Shown here one piece after another: positions 9,511 to 17,915 of a stretch of 64,000 nucleotides of DNA; position 1 is the stretch's first letter; each line of letters begins with the position of its first letter. The notes under the pieces were generated by a model. The model did no database searches, had not been told where the DNA came from, and was given only the letters and a program-made list of their open reading frames with translations. The DNA lies in NCBI GenBank assembly GCA_026416125.1, contig JAOAFT010000001.1:124001-188000 (forward strand). The letters are read 5' to 3'. The stretch is from Bacteroidota bacterium. GTDB taxonomy: Bacteria; Bacteroidota; Ignavibacteria; UBA10030. The position numbers and the translations under genes are program-made.

Positions 9511-10836
9511 ATGGCACATAGAACAATATCAATTCTGGTAGTTGACGACGAAAAAAATATCCTCAACATGGTAGGACTTTGCATGCAAGCCCTTGGCGTT
9601 GATGTTACCTTGTGTGATAAACCACAAGAAGTACTCCAGTACCTAAAAACGAACCACTTCGATATTGCTTTTGTTGATTTGAAAATGGCACCGCTTGATG
9701 GACTAGAAGTACTACAAGAAATCAAAAGGTTTTCACCTGAAACCACAGTTGTCATTATGACTGCACATGGTACAATCGATACTGCTGTAAAAGCTATGAA
9801 ATTAGGCGCTGCTGACTATTTACAAAAACCATTTAACTTTGAAGAGTTGAAATTATTTACAGAAAAAGTCATTGAACATCATATGCTTTGCCATGAAGTA
9901 CGCGAACTCCGTGAACAGTTAGCAGTTCTAACACCACAAGCAAATATTGTCACACGAAATAAAGTAATGCTCGAACAATTAGACTTAGCTGCTCGTGTTG
10001 CAGACAGTACGCTCTCTGTTCTCATCGAAGGTGAAAGTGGAACCGGAAAAGAACTCTTCGCACACTATATTCACAATAAAAGCAGCCGTGCTGATAAACC
10101 TTTTATTAAAGTGAATTGTGCAGCCATACCTGAACAGTTACTTGAAAGCGAGCTTTTTGGACATACAAAAGGTGCATTCACAGGAGCACTTAAAGATCGT
10201 ATTGGCCGCTTCGAATTGGCACATGGTGGCACAATTTTCTTGGATGAAATTGGAGAACTTTCACCACTCATACAATCGAAGTTACTCCGCGTACTCCAGA
10301 GTAAAGAATTTGAACGTATCGGCGAAAATACAACACGTAAAGTTGATGTACGAGTTATATCCGCAACAAACCGGAATCTCGACGAAGCTCTCAAAGAAAA
10401 TACATTCAGGGAAGATCTCTTCTTCCGATTAAATGCAATTCGAATTAAGCTCCCCCCACTTAGAGAACGACCAGATGATATTCCTTTGTTAATTCATCAC
10501 TTTATTCAAAAATTTTCCCCTGGACACACCGTCAAACTCTCTCCGGAAGCCGATAAAGCACTAAAACACTATCACTGGCCAGGAAATGTAAGAGAGCTAG
10601 AAAATACGATTGAACGAGCAATTATTCTCGCTGGAAATGGAACAATCGAACTCCATCACTTACCTGAAGAAATACGTTCTACACAGGTACCATCTGCTTT
10701 GTCACTAGAAGAAGTTGAAAAAATCCACATTAAAAAAGTACTTCAAATCGCGAATGATTTCGATGAAGCAGCGAGATTACTTGGTATTGATCGCAAAACT
10801 CTCCTAAACAAAAGGAAAAAGTATGGCCTCCTCTAA
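9511..10836 (+). CDS. NtrC-family sigma54-dependent response regulator
   Basis: The 441-aa product has a receiver domain with the acidic pair VVDDEKN and phospho-acceptor Asp56 ([11 protein letters not shown]), and a sigma54-interaction AAA+ domain with Walker A GESGTGKE (near 173), the sigma54 contact loop GAFTGA (near 221), Walker [12 protein letters not shown] and the arginine region [23 protein letters not shown] Fis-type helix-turn-helix lies at the C-terminus ([24 protein letters not shown]). GAFTGA is intact, so it should activate RpoN-dependent transcription. A sigma54-type promoter lies about 150 bp downstream, ahead of the STAS-TonB operon, which makes that operon a likely target. 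Confidence 0.96.
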   Translation: MAHRTISILVVDDEKNILNMVGLCMQALGVDVTLCDKPQEVLQYLKTNHFDIAFVDLKMAPLDGLEVLQEIKRFSPETTVVIMTAHGTIDTAVKAMKLGAADYLQKPFNFEELKLFTEKVIEHHMLCHEVRELREQLAVLTPQANIVTRNKVMLEQLDLAARVADSTLSVLIEGESGTGKELFAHYIHNKSSRADKPFIKVNCAAIPEQLLESELFGHTKGAFTGALKDRIGRFELAHGGTIFLDEIGELSPLIQSKLLRVLQSKEFERIGENTTRKVDVRVISATNRNLDEALKENTFREDLFFRLNAIRIKLPPLRERPDDIPLLIHHFIQKFSPGHTVKLSPEADKALKHYHWPGNVRELENTIERAIILAGNGTIELHHLPEEIRSTQVPSALSLEEVEKIHIKKVLQIANDFDEAARLLGIDRKTLLNKRKKYGLL

Positions 10837-10917
10837 AGAGTGAGTATTTTTTCCCCACGATGTATCTTACTATTTTACAATGTGTTGACAGGTTCCATGA
10901 CTATTTTTAATAAATCC

Positions 10918-10936
10918 TTGGGGAATTTTTCCTCAA
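10918..10936. promoter_or_regulatory. Inverted repeat, possible enhancer site of the NtrC-type regulator
   Basis: TTGGGGAA-TTT-TTCCTCAA is a near-perfect inverted repeat (one mismatch per 8-bp arm). It is about 50 bp upstream of the -24 element of the sigma54-type promoter, roughly centred at -85 from the expected transcription start. This is the usual range for dimeric NtrC-family upstream sites. The link to the adjacent regulator is inferred from position. Confidence 0.4.
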
Positions 10937-10984
10937 CCACAAAATATCAATATCATAAATTTCGTAACATTGCAAAGTTTTTCT

Positions 10985-11001
10985 CTGGCATTACGATTGC
11001 T
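10985..11001 (+). promoter_or_regulatory. Sigma54 (RpoN) -24/-12 promoter
   Basis: CTGGCATTACGATTGCT matches the consensus YTGGCACGRNNNTTGCW at the invariant GG (10987-10988) and GC (10999-11000), with the required 10 bp between them. It lies about 45 bp before the STAS start and directly downstream of a sigma54 activator gene. A weaker TTGACA with TAATAA 17 bp later (10885-10913) could be an additional sigma70 start. Confidence 0.72.
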
Positions 11002-11047
11002 TTGCACCAATAAAAACGTTCACCACTAACAGTAAGTGAGATAAGTT

Positions 11048-11395
11048 ATGTCAACAAAAATTATGACACTCGATAACCTTGACATCGCGGTACTTGAACC
11101 AAAGAGCTCCCTTATCGGGGGGTCTGAAACTGACGATCTCAAAGCAAAAGCGAAAGATTTACTTGAACAAGGAAATCGTAAGCTCATTATTGATCTTAAG
11201 TCGGTCGAATACATTAACAGTAGTGGTATAGGCGCCCTCGTCGCAATTCATTCTTCGTACGAAAAGGCTTCTGGGAAAGTAAAGTTGTGTAATCTCGGGA
11301 AGAGTGTACAAAATGTTTTTGTGATCACAAAACTTACTGGTGTTTTTGATGTGGAAGAAGACCGTGAGCAAGCTATTAAAAGTTTTAAAGAATAA
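11048..11395 (+). CDS. STAS-domain protein (anti-sigma factor antagonist-like)
   Basis: A 115-aa single-domain protein with the STAS core KLIIDLKSVEYINSSGIGALVAIHSSYEKASGKVKLCNL and the phospho-acceptor region NSSGIGAL (Ser57/Ser58). Such proteins normally bind and release RsbW/SpoIIAB-type kinases in partner switching. Here it is the first gene of an operon with ExbB, two ExbD and TonB, which is an uncommon neighbour set for a STAS protein. No kinase partner is adjacent; an RsbW-like gene exists near 39 kb in this window. Whether it regulates the TonB motor or something unrelated cannot be told from sequence. Confidence 0.88.
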   Translation: MSTKIMTLDNLDIAVLEPKSSLIGGSETDDLKAKAKDLLEQGNRKLIIDLKSVEYINSSGIGALVAIHSSYEKASGKVKLCNLGKSVQNVFVITKLTGVFDVEEDREQAIKSFKE

Positions 11396-11437
11396 ATCTA
11401 TTAACAAATAATATCAACTTTATGTAGGAGTATATCT

Positions 11438-12172
11438 ATGAAGACCTCTGTTTTTAACACAATTGTTATCATCGGCGCACTCATTGTTGGTTACGTGATT
11501 TATGAATATACATTACCAAAGTACATCAAGGACGGTGGGCCATTGATCATTGCTCTTATTGCATTACTTATTATTCTCATTTCTGTTGTAGTTGAACGTC
11601 TTCTTTCATTAAAAAAGGCAAATGGAAAAGAATCATTGCCAACATTTTTGAAAAAAGTACAAAATGCTGTTAATATAGGAGATATTGACGGTGCAATTAG
11701 CCTTTGCGATAAACAACGTGGTTCATGTGCAAACGTTATTCGCGCAGGATTAGAGCGCTATAAGACCCTTGTTGATGAAGGTGATATCAAAGGTCAGAAA
11801 GAAATGATGGAAAGCATTCAGGCTTCAATCGAAGAAGCATCAATGTTAGAAGTTCCCCTACTCGAGCGCAACCTCCCAATGATGTCTACAATCGCATCGA
11901 TTGGAACAATGTGGGGACTTCTCGGTACTGTTATTGGTATGATTCGTGCTTTTGCAGCTTTGGCTCGGACAGGAGCACCCGATGCAGTGCAATTAGCACT
12001 CGGTATTTCTGAGGCTCTTGTGAATACAGCTGGCGGTCTTCTTTCAGGTATTGGTGGAATCATTGCCTATAACTTTTTTGTAACTAAAATTGACAATTTC
12101 ACATACATGATAGACGAAGCAAGCTATGCGATCGTTCAAACTCTTGTATCACGTAAACCATCGAAAAAATAA
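11438..12172 (+). CDS. exbB: ExbB/TolQ/MotA-family proton channel protein
   Basis: The 244-aa protein has an N-terminal membrane pair (residues about 5-25 and 32-54), a cytoplasmic stretch and the MotA/TolQ/ExbB domain with LPMMSTIASIGTMWGLLGTVIGMIRAFAAL and ALGISEALVNTAGGLLSGIGGIIAYNFF. ExbB pentamers form the inner-membrane proton channel that powers TonB. It has an SD (TAGGAG) and is followed by two ExbD genes and a TonB gene with short gaps, so the ExbB name is preferred over TolQ. Confidence 0.92.
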   Translation: MKTSVFNTIVIIGALIVGYVIYEYTLPKYIKDGGPLIIALIALLIILISVVVERLLSLKKANGKESLPTFLKKVQNAVNIGDIDGAISLCDKQRGSCANVIRAGLERYKTLVDEGDIKGQKEMMESIQASIEEASMLEVPLLERNLPMMSTIASIGTMWGLLGTVIGMIRAFAALARTGAPDAVQLALGISEALVNTAGGLLSGIGGIIAYNFFVTKIDNFTYMIDEASYAIVQTLVSRKPSKK

Positions 12173-12194
12173 CCTTTAGAGAAAAGGTGTAATT

Positions 12195-12662
12195 ATGCCA
12201 AAACATAAAAAAGGGCGTATATCTGTACGCATTGATATGACACCGATGGTGGACGTGATTATGCTTCTGCTTACATTCTTCATGATGACAACACAATTTC
12301 GTCCACCAGAAGAAGTTAACCTGGAAATGCCCGTATCGCATTCTCAAGCAAAAGTCCCTGAAGGAAAAGTCATAACAATTTATCTCGATAAGGATGGCGT
12401 TATCCAGTTCGGTGTTGATTCACAAATTATAATGGGTCGTTTATTTGGTCATGAAAATCGATTAAAACGTTCAATGCCGGTAACAAAAGATCAATTGCCA
12501 AACCTACTTATTCAAGCTCGCATTGCAAACCCTGGCTTGTTTATCGTAATTAAGGGTGATAAACGATCCCCTTATGGACCTATGGAAGATATCATGACCG
12601 TTCTCCAAAAAGTTAAAATGACCCGATTCAATTTGGTCACAGATTTAGATAAAGGAGCTTAA
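12195..12662 (+). CDS. exbD: ExbD/TolR-family protein (first copy)
   Basis: The 155-aa protein has a short basic cytoplasmic N-terminus, one membrane helix (RIDMTPMVDVIMLLLTFFMMTTQF) carrying the conserved proton-pathway Asp in MVDVIML, and a periplasmic domain ending GPMEDIMTVLQKVKMTRFNLVTDL. ExbD pairs with ExbB to convert proton flow into TonB motion. The second ExbD begins 2 bp after this stop. Two adjacent ExbD paralogues are common in Bacteroidota and Chlorobi TonB loci. Confidence 0.93.
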   Translation: MPKHKKGRISVRIDMTPMVDVIMLLLTFFMMTTQFRPPEEVNLEMPVSHSQAKVPEGKVITIYLDKDGVIQFGVDSQIIMGRLFGHENRLKRSMPVTKDQLPNLLIQARIANPGLFIVIKGDKRSPYGPMEDIMTVLQKVKMTRFNLVTDLDKGA

Positions 12663-12664
12663 TT

Positions 12665-13162
12665 ATGGCTGCTGTCGATACTGGAGCCCCGCGCTCTGAC
12701 CAAAAGGGTAAGAAGAAGAAAAAACGTCGACTAAGTATTCACATTGACATGACACCAATGGTCGATGTTATCATGTTACTCTTAACATTTTTCATGTTAA
12801 CAACTGTTTTTAGCAGACCTCAAGCAATGGAGTTAAATCTTCCACCCGATTTTAAGACAAAAGTGGAAGTTGCGGAATCAGCATTATTGACTCTTCGTGT
12901 CACGAACGATTTCAAAATTTACTGGTCTATGGGAAGTGACCCAAAATTACAACGAATTGAATTCTCAGATTTGCGACGCTTCTTAATAGAACGGAAAAAT
13001 GCAAATCCTAAGCTCATCACCTTAATAAAAATCGATCGTGATGCAACCTACAACAATATGGTTGACCTTATTGATGAAGTAAATCTTGCTGAGATTAACC
13101 GCTTTAGCCTTGCTCCGATGACTGCAGATGATAAAAAATTGCTAGCTAAAGTAGCAGGATAG
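12665..13162 (+). CDS. exbD: ExbD/TolR-family protein (second copy)
   Basis: The 165-aa paralogue has the same helix motif (HIDMTPMVDVIMLLLTFFMLTTVF) including the Asp. The N-terminus is longer and very basic (KGKKKKKRR), and the periplasmic domain differs (LLTLRVTNDFKIYW, LITLIKIDRDATYNNMVDLIDEVNLAEINRFSLAPM). It has the SD AAAGGAG inside the end of the first exbD, so the two are translated together. Having two ExbD variants suggests a hetero-oligomeric stator, which is inference. Confidence 0.93.
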   Translation: MAAVDTGAPRSDQKGKKKKKRRLSIHIDMTPMVDVIMLLLTFFMLTTVFSRPQAMELNLPPDFKTKVEVAESALLTLRVTNDFKIYWSMGSDPKLQRIEFSDLRRFLIERKNANPKLITLIKIDRDATYNNMVDLIDEVNLAEINRFSLAPMTADDKKLLAKVAG

Positions 13163-13172
13163 GAGATATATT

Positions 13173-13922
13173 ATGGCACAAACATATTCATCATTAGTAC
13201 CATATATTTCAACTGGCTACGGAGCTGTTGAGCTAAAAGCCGTTTACCAACGAAACATGTTAATTGGTTTGCTTGTCGCAACTCTTTTTTGTGGTTCTGT
13301 TGTAGGGTCATATCACCTTGCTCTATGGTTAAGTACAGAGGAAGAACCCGTTCGGATGGTTCGTGTCGTAAAAGTGTCCGAACTAGGTCCCCCTCCATCG
13401 TTGCAACAGCAAGAAGTAGCCCCTGCGATTGCATCAGCAGGTCCTGTGGTGCGCCCCAGTGTTGGCATTCCCGTACCAGTACCAGATGCTGAAGTTAGCC
13501 CAGAACAAACAATCGCGACACAAGCTGAACTGAGCCAACAAGCTGCGCCAATATCTGATATTCAAGATGTTTCCTCTGGAGCCGTACAGTTCGAACAGGA
13601 TATTGTCATTGATGAAGAAGCTCCTCCAGCCGACTTCGTACCAGTTGAAAAGGAACCTGTTATCGTTAAAGAAGTAAAACCAAAGTATCCTGATATTGCA
13701 CTCCGAGCTGGACTTGAAGGGAATGTCTATGTAAAGGTCTGGGTCGATAAAGAAGGGAAAGTAAAAAAGGTTGTCATCCTCAAAAGTGATGCAGAAATTT
13801 TTAATCAAGCAGCTATTGAAGCAGCTCAACAGTTTGTATTCACACCCGCTATTATGCAAAATCGACCAGTCCCAGTTTGGGTTTCGATACCGTTTAGATT
13901 CCGATTAAAGAATGCTAAATAA
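13173..13922 (+). CDS. tonB: TonB energy-transducer protein
   Basis: The 249-aa protein has one membrane segment near residues 30-50 (MLIGLLVATLFCGSVVGSYHLALWL), a periplasmic linker rich in Pro, Val and Glu (residues about 70-165), and a C-terminal TonB domain (VKPKYPDIALRAGLEGNVYVKVWVDKEGKVKKVVILKSDAEIFNQAAIEAAQQFVFTPA). It couples the ExbBD motor to TonB-dependent outer-membrane receptors. The roughly 30-residue cytoplasmic N-terminus is typical of the TonB proteins with exbBDD neighbours in this bacterial group. A terminator follows. Confidence 0.94.
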   Translation: MAQTYSSLVPYISTGYGAVELKAVYQRNMLIGLLVATLFCGSVVGSYHLALWLSTEEEPVRMVRVVKVSELGPPPSLQQQEVAPAIASAGPVVRPSVGIPVPVPDAEVSPEQTIATQAELSQQAAPISDIQDVSSGAVQFEQDIVIDEEAPPADFVPVEKEPVIVKEVKPKYPDIALRAGLEGNVYVKVWVDKEGKVKKVVILKSDAEIFNQAAIEAAQQFVFTPAIMQNRPVPVWVSIPFRFRLKNAK

Positions 13923-13936
13923 AACATTAAGACTTA

Positions 13937-13973
13937 AGAGCTGGGTGTAACAATTTCATCCAGCTCTTTTTTC
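13937..13973 (+). terminator. Rho-independent terminator after tonB, abutting the next start codon
   Basis: An 11-bp hairpin, AGAGCTGGGTG paired with CATCCAGCTCT (one G-T wobble, 9-nt loop), is followed by TTTTTTCTTT. The next gene's ATG is at 13977, immediately after the T-run, so this could act as a terminator or attenuator between tonB and the downstream genes. Confidence 0.85.
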
Positions 13974-13976
13974 TTT

Positions 13977-14189
13977 ATGAAAAATTTACCAATCACGACC
14001 CTTCTTTCGTATGTAGTAGCATTTGTGACGTTTTCATTCGGCTTGGGCATCATTATTGGGATTTTTCGTTTCGAACATGTCCCGTCACATTTGCGTACCA
14101 TGTTTTCGATAGTGCTCATTCTTTGGGGTGTATATAGAGCATTATCAACATATACGCGCGACAAACAACGTGAGCGAGATAAGACATGA
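13977..14189 (+). CDS. Small two-helix membrane protein, unknown function
   Basis: The 70-aa product has two membrane helices (TTLLSYVVAFVTFSFGLGIIIGIF and TMFSIVLILWGVYRALSTY) and a charged cytoplasmic tail (TRDKQRERDKT). Its stop overlaps the start of the PstS-like gene (ATGA overlap), so it belongs to that operon. It begins directly after the T-run of the tonB terminator and has no SD other than sequence inside the hairpin. I do not recognise the family. The small length leaves some doubt, but the 4-bp overlap and clean helices support a real gene. Confidence 0.7.
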   Translation: MKNLPITTLLSYVVAFVTFSFGLGIIIGIFRFEHVPSHLRTMFSIVLILWGVYRALSTYTRDKQRERDKT

Positions 14190-15115
14190 CTTATCAGAAA
14201 CTTTGGGTTGTATGTCTATCTTCTGTTGTTCTTGTAACAGCGGGGTGTCGTAGCTGCAATACCCCTCCATCACCACAACAAAATATACTTGCAGGTTCAG
14301 CTATGCTTTTAGTCTCTGAACCGTATTATGAAATCCTTTCAAAAGAAGCTACTTTATTTTGCGAATTATATCCGAATGCGAAACTGAATGTACGTGCAAC
14401 TACAACGGAAGAAGCAATTGTACATTTTCTCAACGATAGTGTACAAATAATCTGTATCGATAGAGCACTCAATCAGGAAGAAAGCAACTTTCTTCAACAA
14501 AGTTCAATTTCCACTAGTTCCACGCTTATCGCATTCGATGGTTTAGCTATTGTTGTCCATGAATTAAATCCACTTCAATTTATTACTCTTAAATCCCTTG
14601 AGTCCATTGTAAAAGGTAAGGTCACGAAATGGCAACAAATTCCAGAATCTCATTGGTCAGGATCAATTCTTTTTGCAATTACTCACAAGCACTCTGGTAC
14701 GTACGAGTTAGTGCGAACAATTTTCTTTCACACTCAAACCGAATTACCAATTGCATCGATTCTCCACACACAAACTGAGGTTCTTCGCTACATTTCGAAA
14801 CATCCACAAGCTATAGGTTTTGTACCTTATTCTGTACTTCGTAACAATTTGCTTCCTGAAACGAAAGTTATACCGGTGGAAATTGTCCATCCCGACAGCG
14901 GTACAGTGTATCGTAGTCCTACACAAGAAAATCTTTATACAAACCTTTATCCATTCAGATATTCTTTGTATCTTTATACACGTGAATCAAGCAATAATCT
15001 CGGTTTAGGGTTTGGTACGTTCCTTTTAACGTATGCAGGCCAAAAGCTAATACAAGATGCTGGAATTGCTCCAGTAAAGATACCTAGTCGTCCAATTCAA
15101 TTAACTGTGGAGTAA
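14186..15115 (+). CDS. PstS-like periplasmic substrate-binding lipoprotein
   Basis: The 309-aa protein has a lipoprotein signal peptide ending in VLVTAGC (Cys near 21) and a PBP-like domain of the PstS type: NILAGSAMLLVSEPYYEILSKEATLFCELYPNAKLNVRATTTEEAI, then FDGLAIVVHELNPLQFITLKSLESIVKGKVTKWQ, and later HSGTYELVRTIFF. No pstCAB genes are nearby. Copies next to TonB and TPR genes occur in this group, so its role may be envelope- or TonB-related and not phosphate import; that is inference. It overlaps the preceding small membrane protein gene and is 3 bp before the TPR gene. Confidence 0.82.
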   Translation: MTYQKLWVVCLSSVVLVTAGCRSCNTPPSPQQNILAGSAMLLVSEPYYEILSKEATLFCELYPNAKLNVRATTTEEAIVHFLNDSVQIICIDRALNQEESNFLQQSSISTSSTLIAFDGLAIVVHELNPLQFITLKSLESIVKGKVTKWQQIPESHWSGSILFAITHKHSGTYELVRTIFFHTQTELPIASILHTQTEVLRYISKHPQAIGFVPYSVLRNNLLPETKVIPVEIVHPDSGTVYRSPTQENLYTNLYPFRYSLYLYTRESSNNLGLGFGTFLLTYAGQKLIQDAGIAPVKIPSRPIQLTVE

Positions 15116-15118
15116 TGT

Positions 15119-16807
15119 ATGAAACGTGTATCTTTGCTTCTTTCTTTCTTTCTTATAGCTAACCTTGCATTTTCGCAAACGAAATATACTCGTGGTGAAA
15201 CTTTCTTAAACAACAAACAGTACCGTGAAGCCATTACTGCTTTCAAAGCACTTATTGTTGAATCACCGCGTGACGAACAAGCATGGTATTACATCGCAAA
15301 AGCGTACTATGCACTCGGTCAGCTCGATTCAGCAGAGTTGGCCGCTAAAAAGGCTATTGAATTAGAAGATGATTTTCTTGATGCCTATACTATTCTCTCT
15401 GATATTCAACTTGCTAACAATCGAGCGTTAAGTGCTTACGAAACAATTAAACAAGGAATGAAATACCTCAAGAAACGCGAATATCCTTTGTTCTCCTTAC
15501 AACTTGGTAAGATATATTTACAATTGGATTCTTCAACCGCTGCTCTTATTGCCTTTACAAAGTATGCTGAGGATGTTCCCAATGACTATCGTGGTTATGA
15601 AGGCAAGGGTGATGCATATGCAAAGCAAAATCTTAATCCAATGGCACTTATGCAATACGAGAAAGCGCTTGAACTCGATTCATCGTTGGTTGATGTTCTT
15701 TACAAAATTGCTCGAATCTACATCAAAGAACGACAATACACTGATGCTGGCAAAAGATATGCACAGATACTTAAGCTTCAGCCAGATAATGTAAAGGCAC
15801 GCCTAGAACTTGCAGAATTGTATTATAAAGCTAAACTATGGTCTCTTTGTGCAGCAACGCTAAGAGAGTATATCGAAAAAGCACCAAATCCATCTCAGAA
15901 CGTTCTTGATATGTACCTTGAAGCTCTCTACAATGGTCGTTACTTTAAGGATGCTTTCACTATCGCAGAAAAGGTATTAAAATCACGTCCTTCTCACCCT
16001 ATGGCACTTCGTGCTCTCGGCCGAGGATACATTGATCAAAAAGAATATCAAAAATCAGTTGACACATACCTTAAACTGCAAAAAATTGATACTCTAAAAC
16101 TCGAGGATTACCGATACCTCGGATACAGTTATAGACAGCTGAAGAAAGATTCACTTGCTGCACTCGCATTAGTTGAAGCTTTAAAGTATGACTCAACGGA
16201 CAGTGATCTTCTTGGTGACATTGGTGCCCTTTACATGAATTTACGGAATTGGGAACTCGCTGCTTATTATCTCGAACGACGTATTCACGTTGATACAACA
16301 GCTGTTGCCGGCTACATCAACCTGGCTTCATGCTTAATGCAACTTGAACAGTACGACAAAGCAATTGTTTATTTGAAAAAAGCAGCCGAATTGAACCCAA
16401 ACTATCCCCCAACATACGTCAATATTGGATTCTGTTATTCAGGGAAAAAAGATTTTCAAGAATCACGGAAATGGTTTGAAAAAGCAATTCAAGTTATCGA
16501 TACAGCTCAAACACGTTACAGATTACAATTAGCTGACTCATATAAAATGATTGGGCTCTCATATCTTGTACAGAAAGCCGACCCTGATGATCCCAAAAAG
16601 AAATGGGAAGACGGAGCGCAATATCTTGAAAAAGCTCTCCTTTATAAGGAAGACGATGTTTCAAGCCATGTTTGGTTAGGGCAAGCATACCAAAATCTTC
16701 AAAAAACAGACCTTGCAATCAAACATTACAAACGAGCATTAAAGCTTGATCCTAAAAATAAAGAGGCACAAAAAGGACTCAAAATGCTCGAAGGACTAGA
16801 AGAATAA
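15119..16807 (+). CDS. Secreted/periplasmic TPR-repeat protein
   Basis: A 562-aa protein with a signal peptide (MKRVSLLLSFFLIANLAFSQ) and tetratricopeptide repeats along its whole length, such as EQAWYYIAKAYYALGQLDSAELAAKKAIELED, PMALMQYEKALELDSSLVDVLYKIARIYIKERQY and SSHVWLGQAYQNLQKTDLAIKHYKRALKLDPKNKEAQKGL. There are about twelve or more repeats. It should be a periplasmic protein-protein interaction scaffold. It starts 3 bp after the PstS-like gene and is followed by a lipoprotein gene with a strong SD, so it belongs to the TonB-linked gene set. The partner is unknown. Confidence 0.9.
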   Translation: MKRVSLLLSFFLIANLAFSQTKYTRGETFLNNKQYREAITAFKALIVESPRDEQAWYYIAKAYYALGQLDSAELAAKKAIELEDDFLDAYTILSDIQLANNRALSAYETIKQGMKYLKKREYPLFSLQLGKIYLQLDSSTAALIAFTKYAEDVPNDYRGYEGKGDAYAKQNLNPMALMQYEKALELDSSLVDVLYKIARIYIKERQYTDAGKRYAQILKLQPDNVKARLELAELYYKAKLWSLCAATLREYIEKAPNPSQNVLDMYLEALYNGRYFKDAFTIAEKVLKSRPSHPMALRALGRGYIDQKEYQKSVDTYLKLQKIDTLKLEDYRYLGYSYRQLKKDSLAALALVEALKYDSTDSDLLGDIGALYMNLRNWELAAYYLERRIHVDTTAVAGYINLASCLMQLEQYDKAIVYLKKAAELNPNYPPTYVNIGFCYSGKKDFQESRKWFEKAIQVIDTAQTRYRLQLADSYKMIGLSYLVQKADPDDPKKKWEDGAQYLEKALLYKEDDVSSHVWLGQAYQNLQKTDLAIKHYKRALKLDPKNKEAQKGLKMLEGLEE

Positions 16808-16833
16808 CATAACGTAAGGAGGACTGTAATACT

Positions 16834-17844
16834 ATGAAAAAATTTATACTCTTCGCTGCTGTGCTAACCTTCTTTTTTGTTGGGTGCGCCCCAAAAGAGG
16901 CAGAAATCAAGGAGTGGGATAGATTTCAAAGTACATTTTTCAAGGTATCATTTATGTACCCAAAAGGGTGGTATGTTGTTGCTGAACCAAATCGAATTCT
17001 TGTTTATAATACTTTTGAAGCTGCTGAAAAGTTTTTTACACACGACCCCAAAAAAGAGGACGGAGTACAAATTATTGTTGCTGCTGAATCAGAAGACGTC
17101 ATTCCTAATCTTGATACGTATATTCAATCGTATCACAAAGAACAAACTGATGCTGGGTTCGAGGTTTCACCTATTATGTCAACAACACTAGAAGGACTCC
17201 CGGCTAAAAAAGTTGAATATAAAGGTGCATACGATCAAGAAACTCGTATCAAAGGTATCCGAATTGCAACGGTTAAAGATTCTGTTGTCTACTTTGTACA
17301 ATTTTCTGCCTTTAATAAAATGTATGAACCCTATAAGTTTGTTCTTGATTCAGTAGTTTCCTCCCTCACCCTTCCTAAAAAGATCGTTGTGGAAAAAGGA
17401 GTTGATCCTGCAATTCCATTTGTAGAAACAGAACGTTATAACTCCGATTTCATTGAATTCCAATACCCTATCAACTTCGGTGTAGTTGATTTACCGAAAA
17501 AGGGTTCTGTCCTGTATAATATACAGGTTATCGGTAAGCTCGAAGGATTTCGCAAAGATTGTGATATCCAAATTGATGTTCGACCTGCACAAAAACTAAA
17601 CGTCGAAAAAGTGGTAGAACAAAATCTCAAATTTTACAAAGTCACTTCAAGAGGAGAAACTAAGATCTCAGGTGAAAAAGCAATTTTCCTAAATTATTCA
17701 CCCATTAAAAATATTGAGAGCCGAGTGTACTTTGTTGTGAAAAACGACAAAATTTACCGAATAACTCTTAATTACTTTGCTCCAATGAAAAACTCATTCC
17801 TTCCAGCCTTCGAAAAAGTAGTTGCATCAATCCACATTAAGTAG
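16834..17844 (+). CDS. Lipoprotein with two PsbP-like domains, unknown function
   Basis: The 336-aa lipoprotein has a signal peptide and lipobox FFVGC (Cys near 19). The mature part holds a region starting FFKVSFMYPKGWYVVAEPNRILVYNT and ending YKFVLDSVVSSLTLP, then a second region, DFIEFQYPINFGVVDL ... YFVVKNDKIYRITLNYFAP ... FEKVVASIHIK, with the same order of elements. Both look like PsbP/MOG1-type alpha-beta domains, so an internal duplication is likely. The gene has a strong SD (TAAGGAGG) and ends the operon before a hairpin. I know no specific function. Confidence 0.82.
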   Translation: MKKFILFAAVLTFFFVGCAPKEAEIKEWDRFQSTFFKVSFMYPKGWYVVAEPNRILVYNTFEAAEKFFTHDPKKEDGVQIIVAAESEDVIPNLDTYIQSYHKEQTDAGFEVSPIMSTTLEGLPAKKVEYKGAYDQETRIKGIRIATVKDSVVYFVQFSAFNKMYEPYKFVLDSVVSSLTLPKKIVVEKGVDPAIPFVETERYNSDFIEFQYPINFGVVDLPKKGSVLYNIQVIGKLEGFRKDCDIQIDVRPAQKLNVEKVVEQNLKFYKVTSRGETKISGEKAIFLNYSPIKNIESRVYFVVKNDKIYRITLNYFAPMKNSFLPAFEKVVASIHIK

Positions 17845-17861
17845 TACACTATAGTCCGATT

Positions 17862-17888
17862 AAGCCGAGGTCGACCTGACCTCGGCTT
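17862..17888 (+). terminator. Strong hairpin at the end of the TonB-linked gene set
   Basis: A perfect 11-bp stem, AAGCCGAGGTC paired with GACCTCGGCTT, with a 5-nt loop lies 18 bp after the lipoprotein stop. The trailing T-run is poor (CCTTATG), so termination may be partial or factor-dependent. Confidence 0.65.
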
Positions 17889-17915
17889 CCTTATGTTGAA
17901 CTCGGAACGTACAGC

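Noticed and set aside
9321-9755. 144-aa minus ORF across the kinase/regulator junction
   Set aside because: It is antisense to two well-supported genes and Ser/Thr-rich like other shadow frames.
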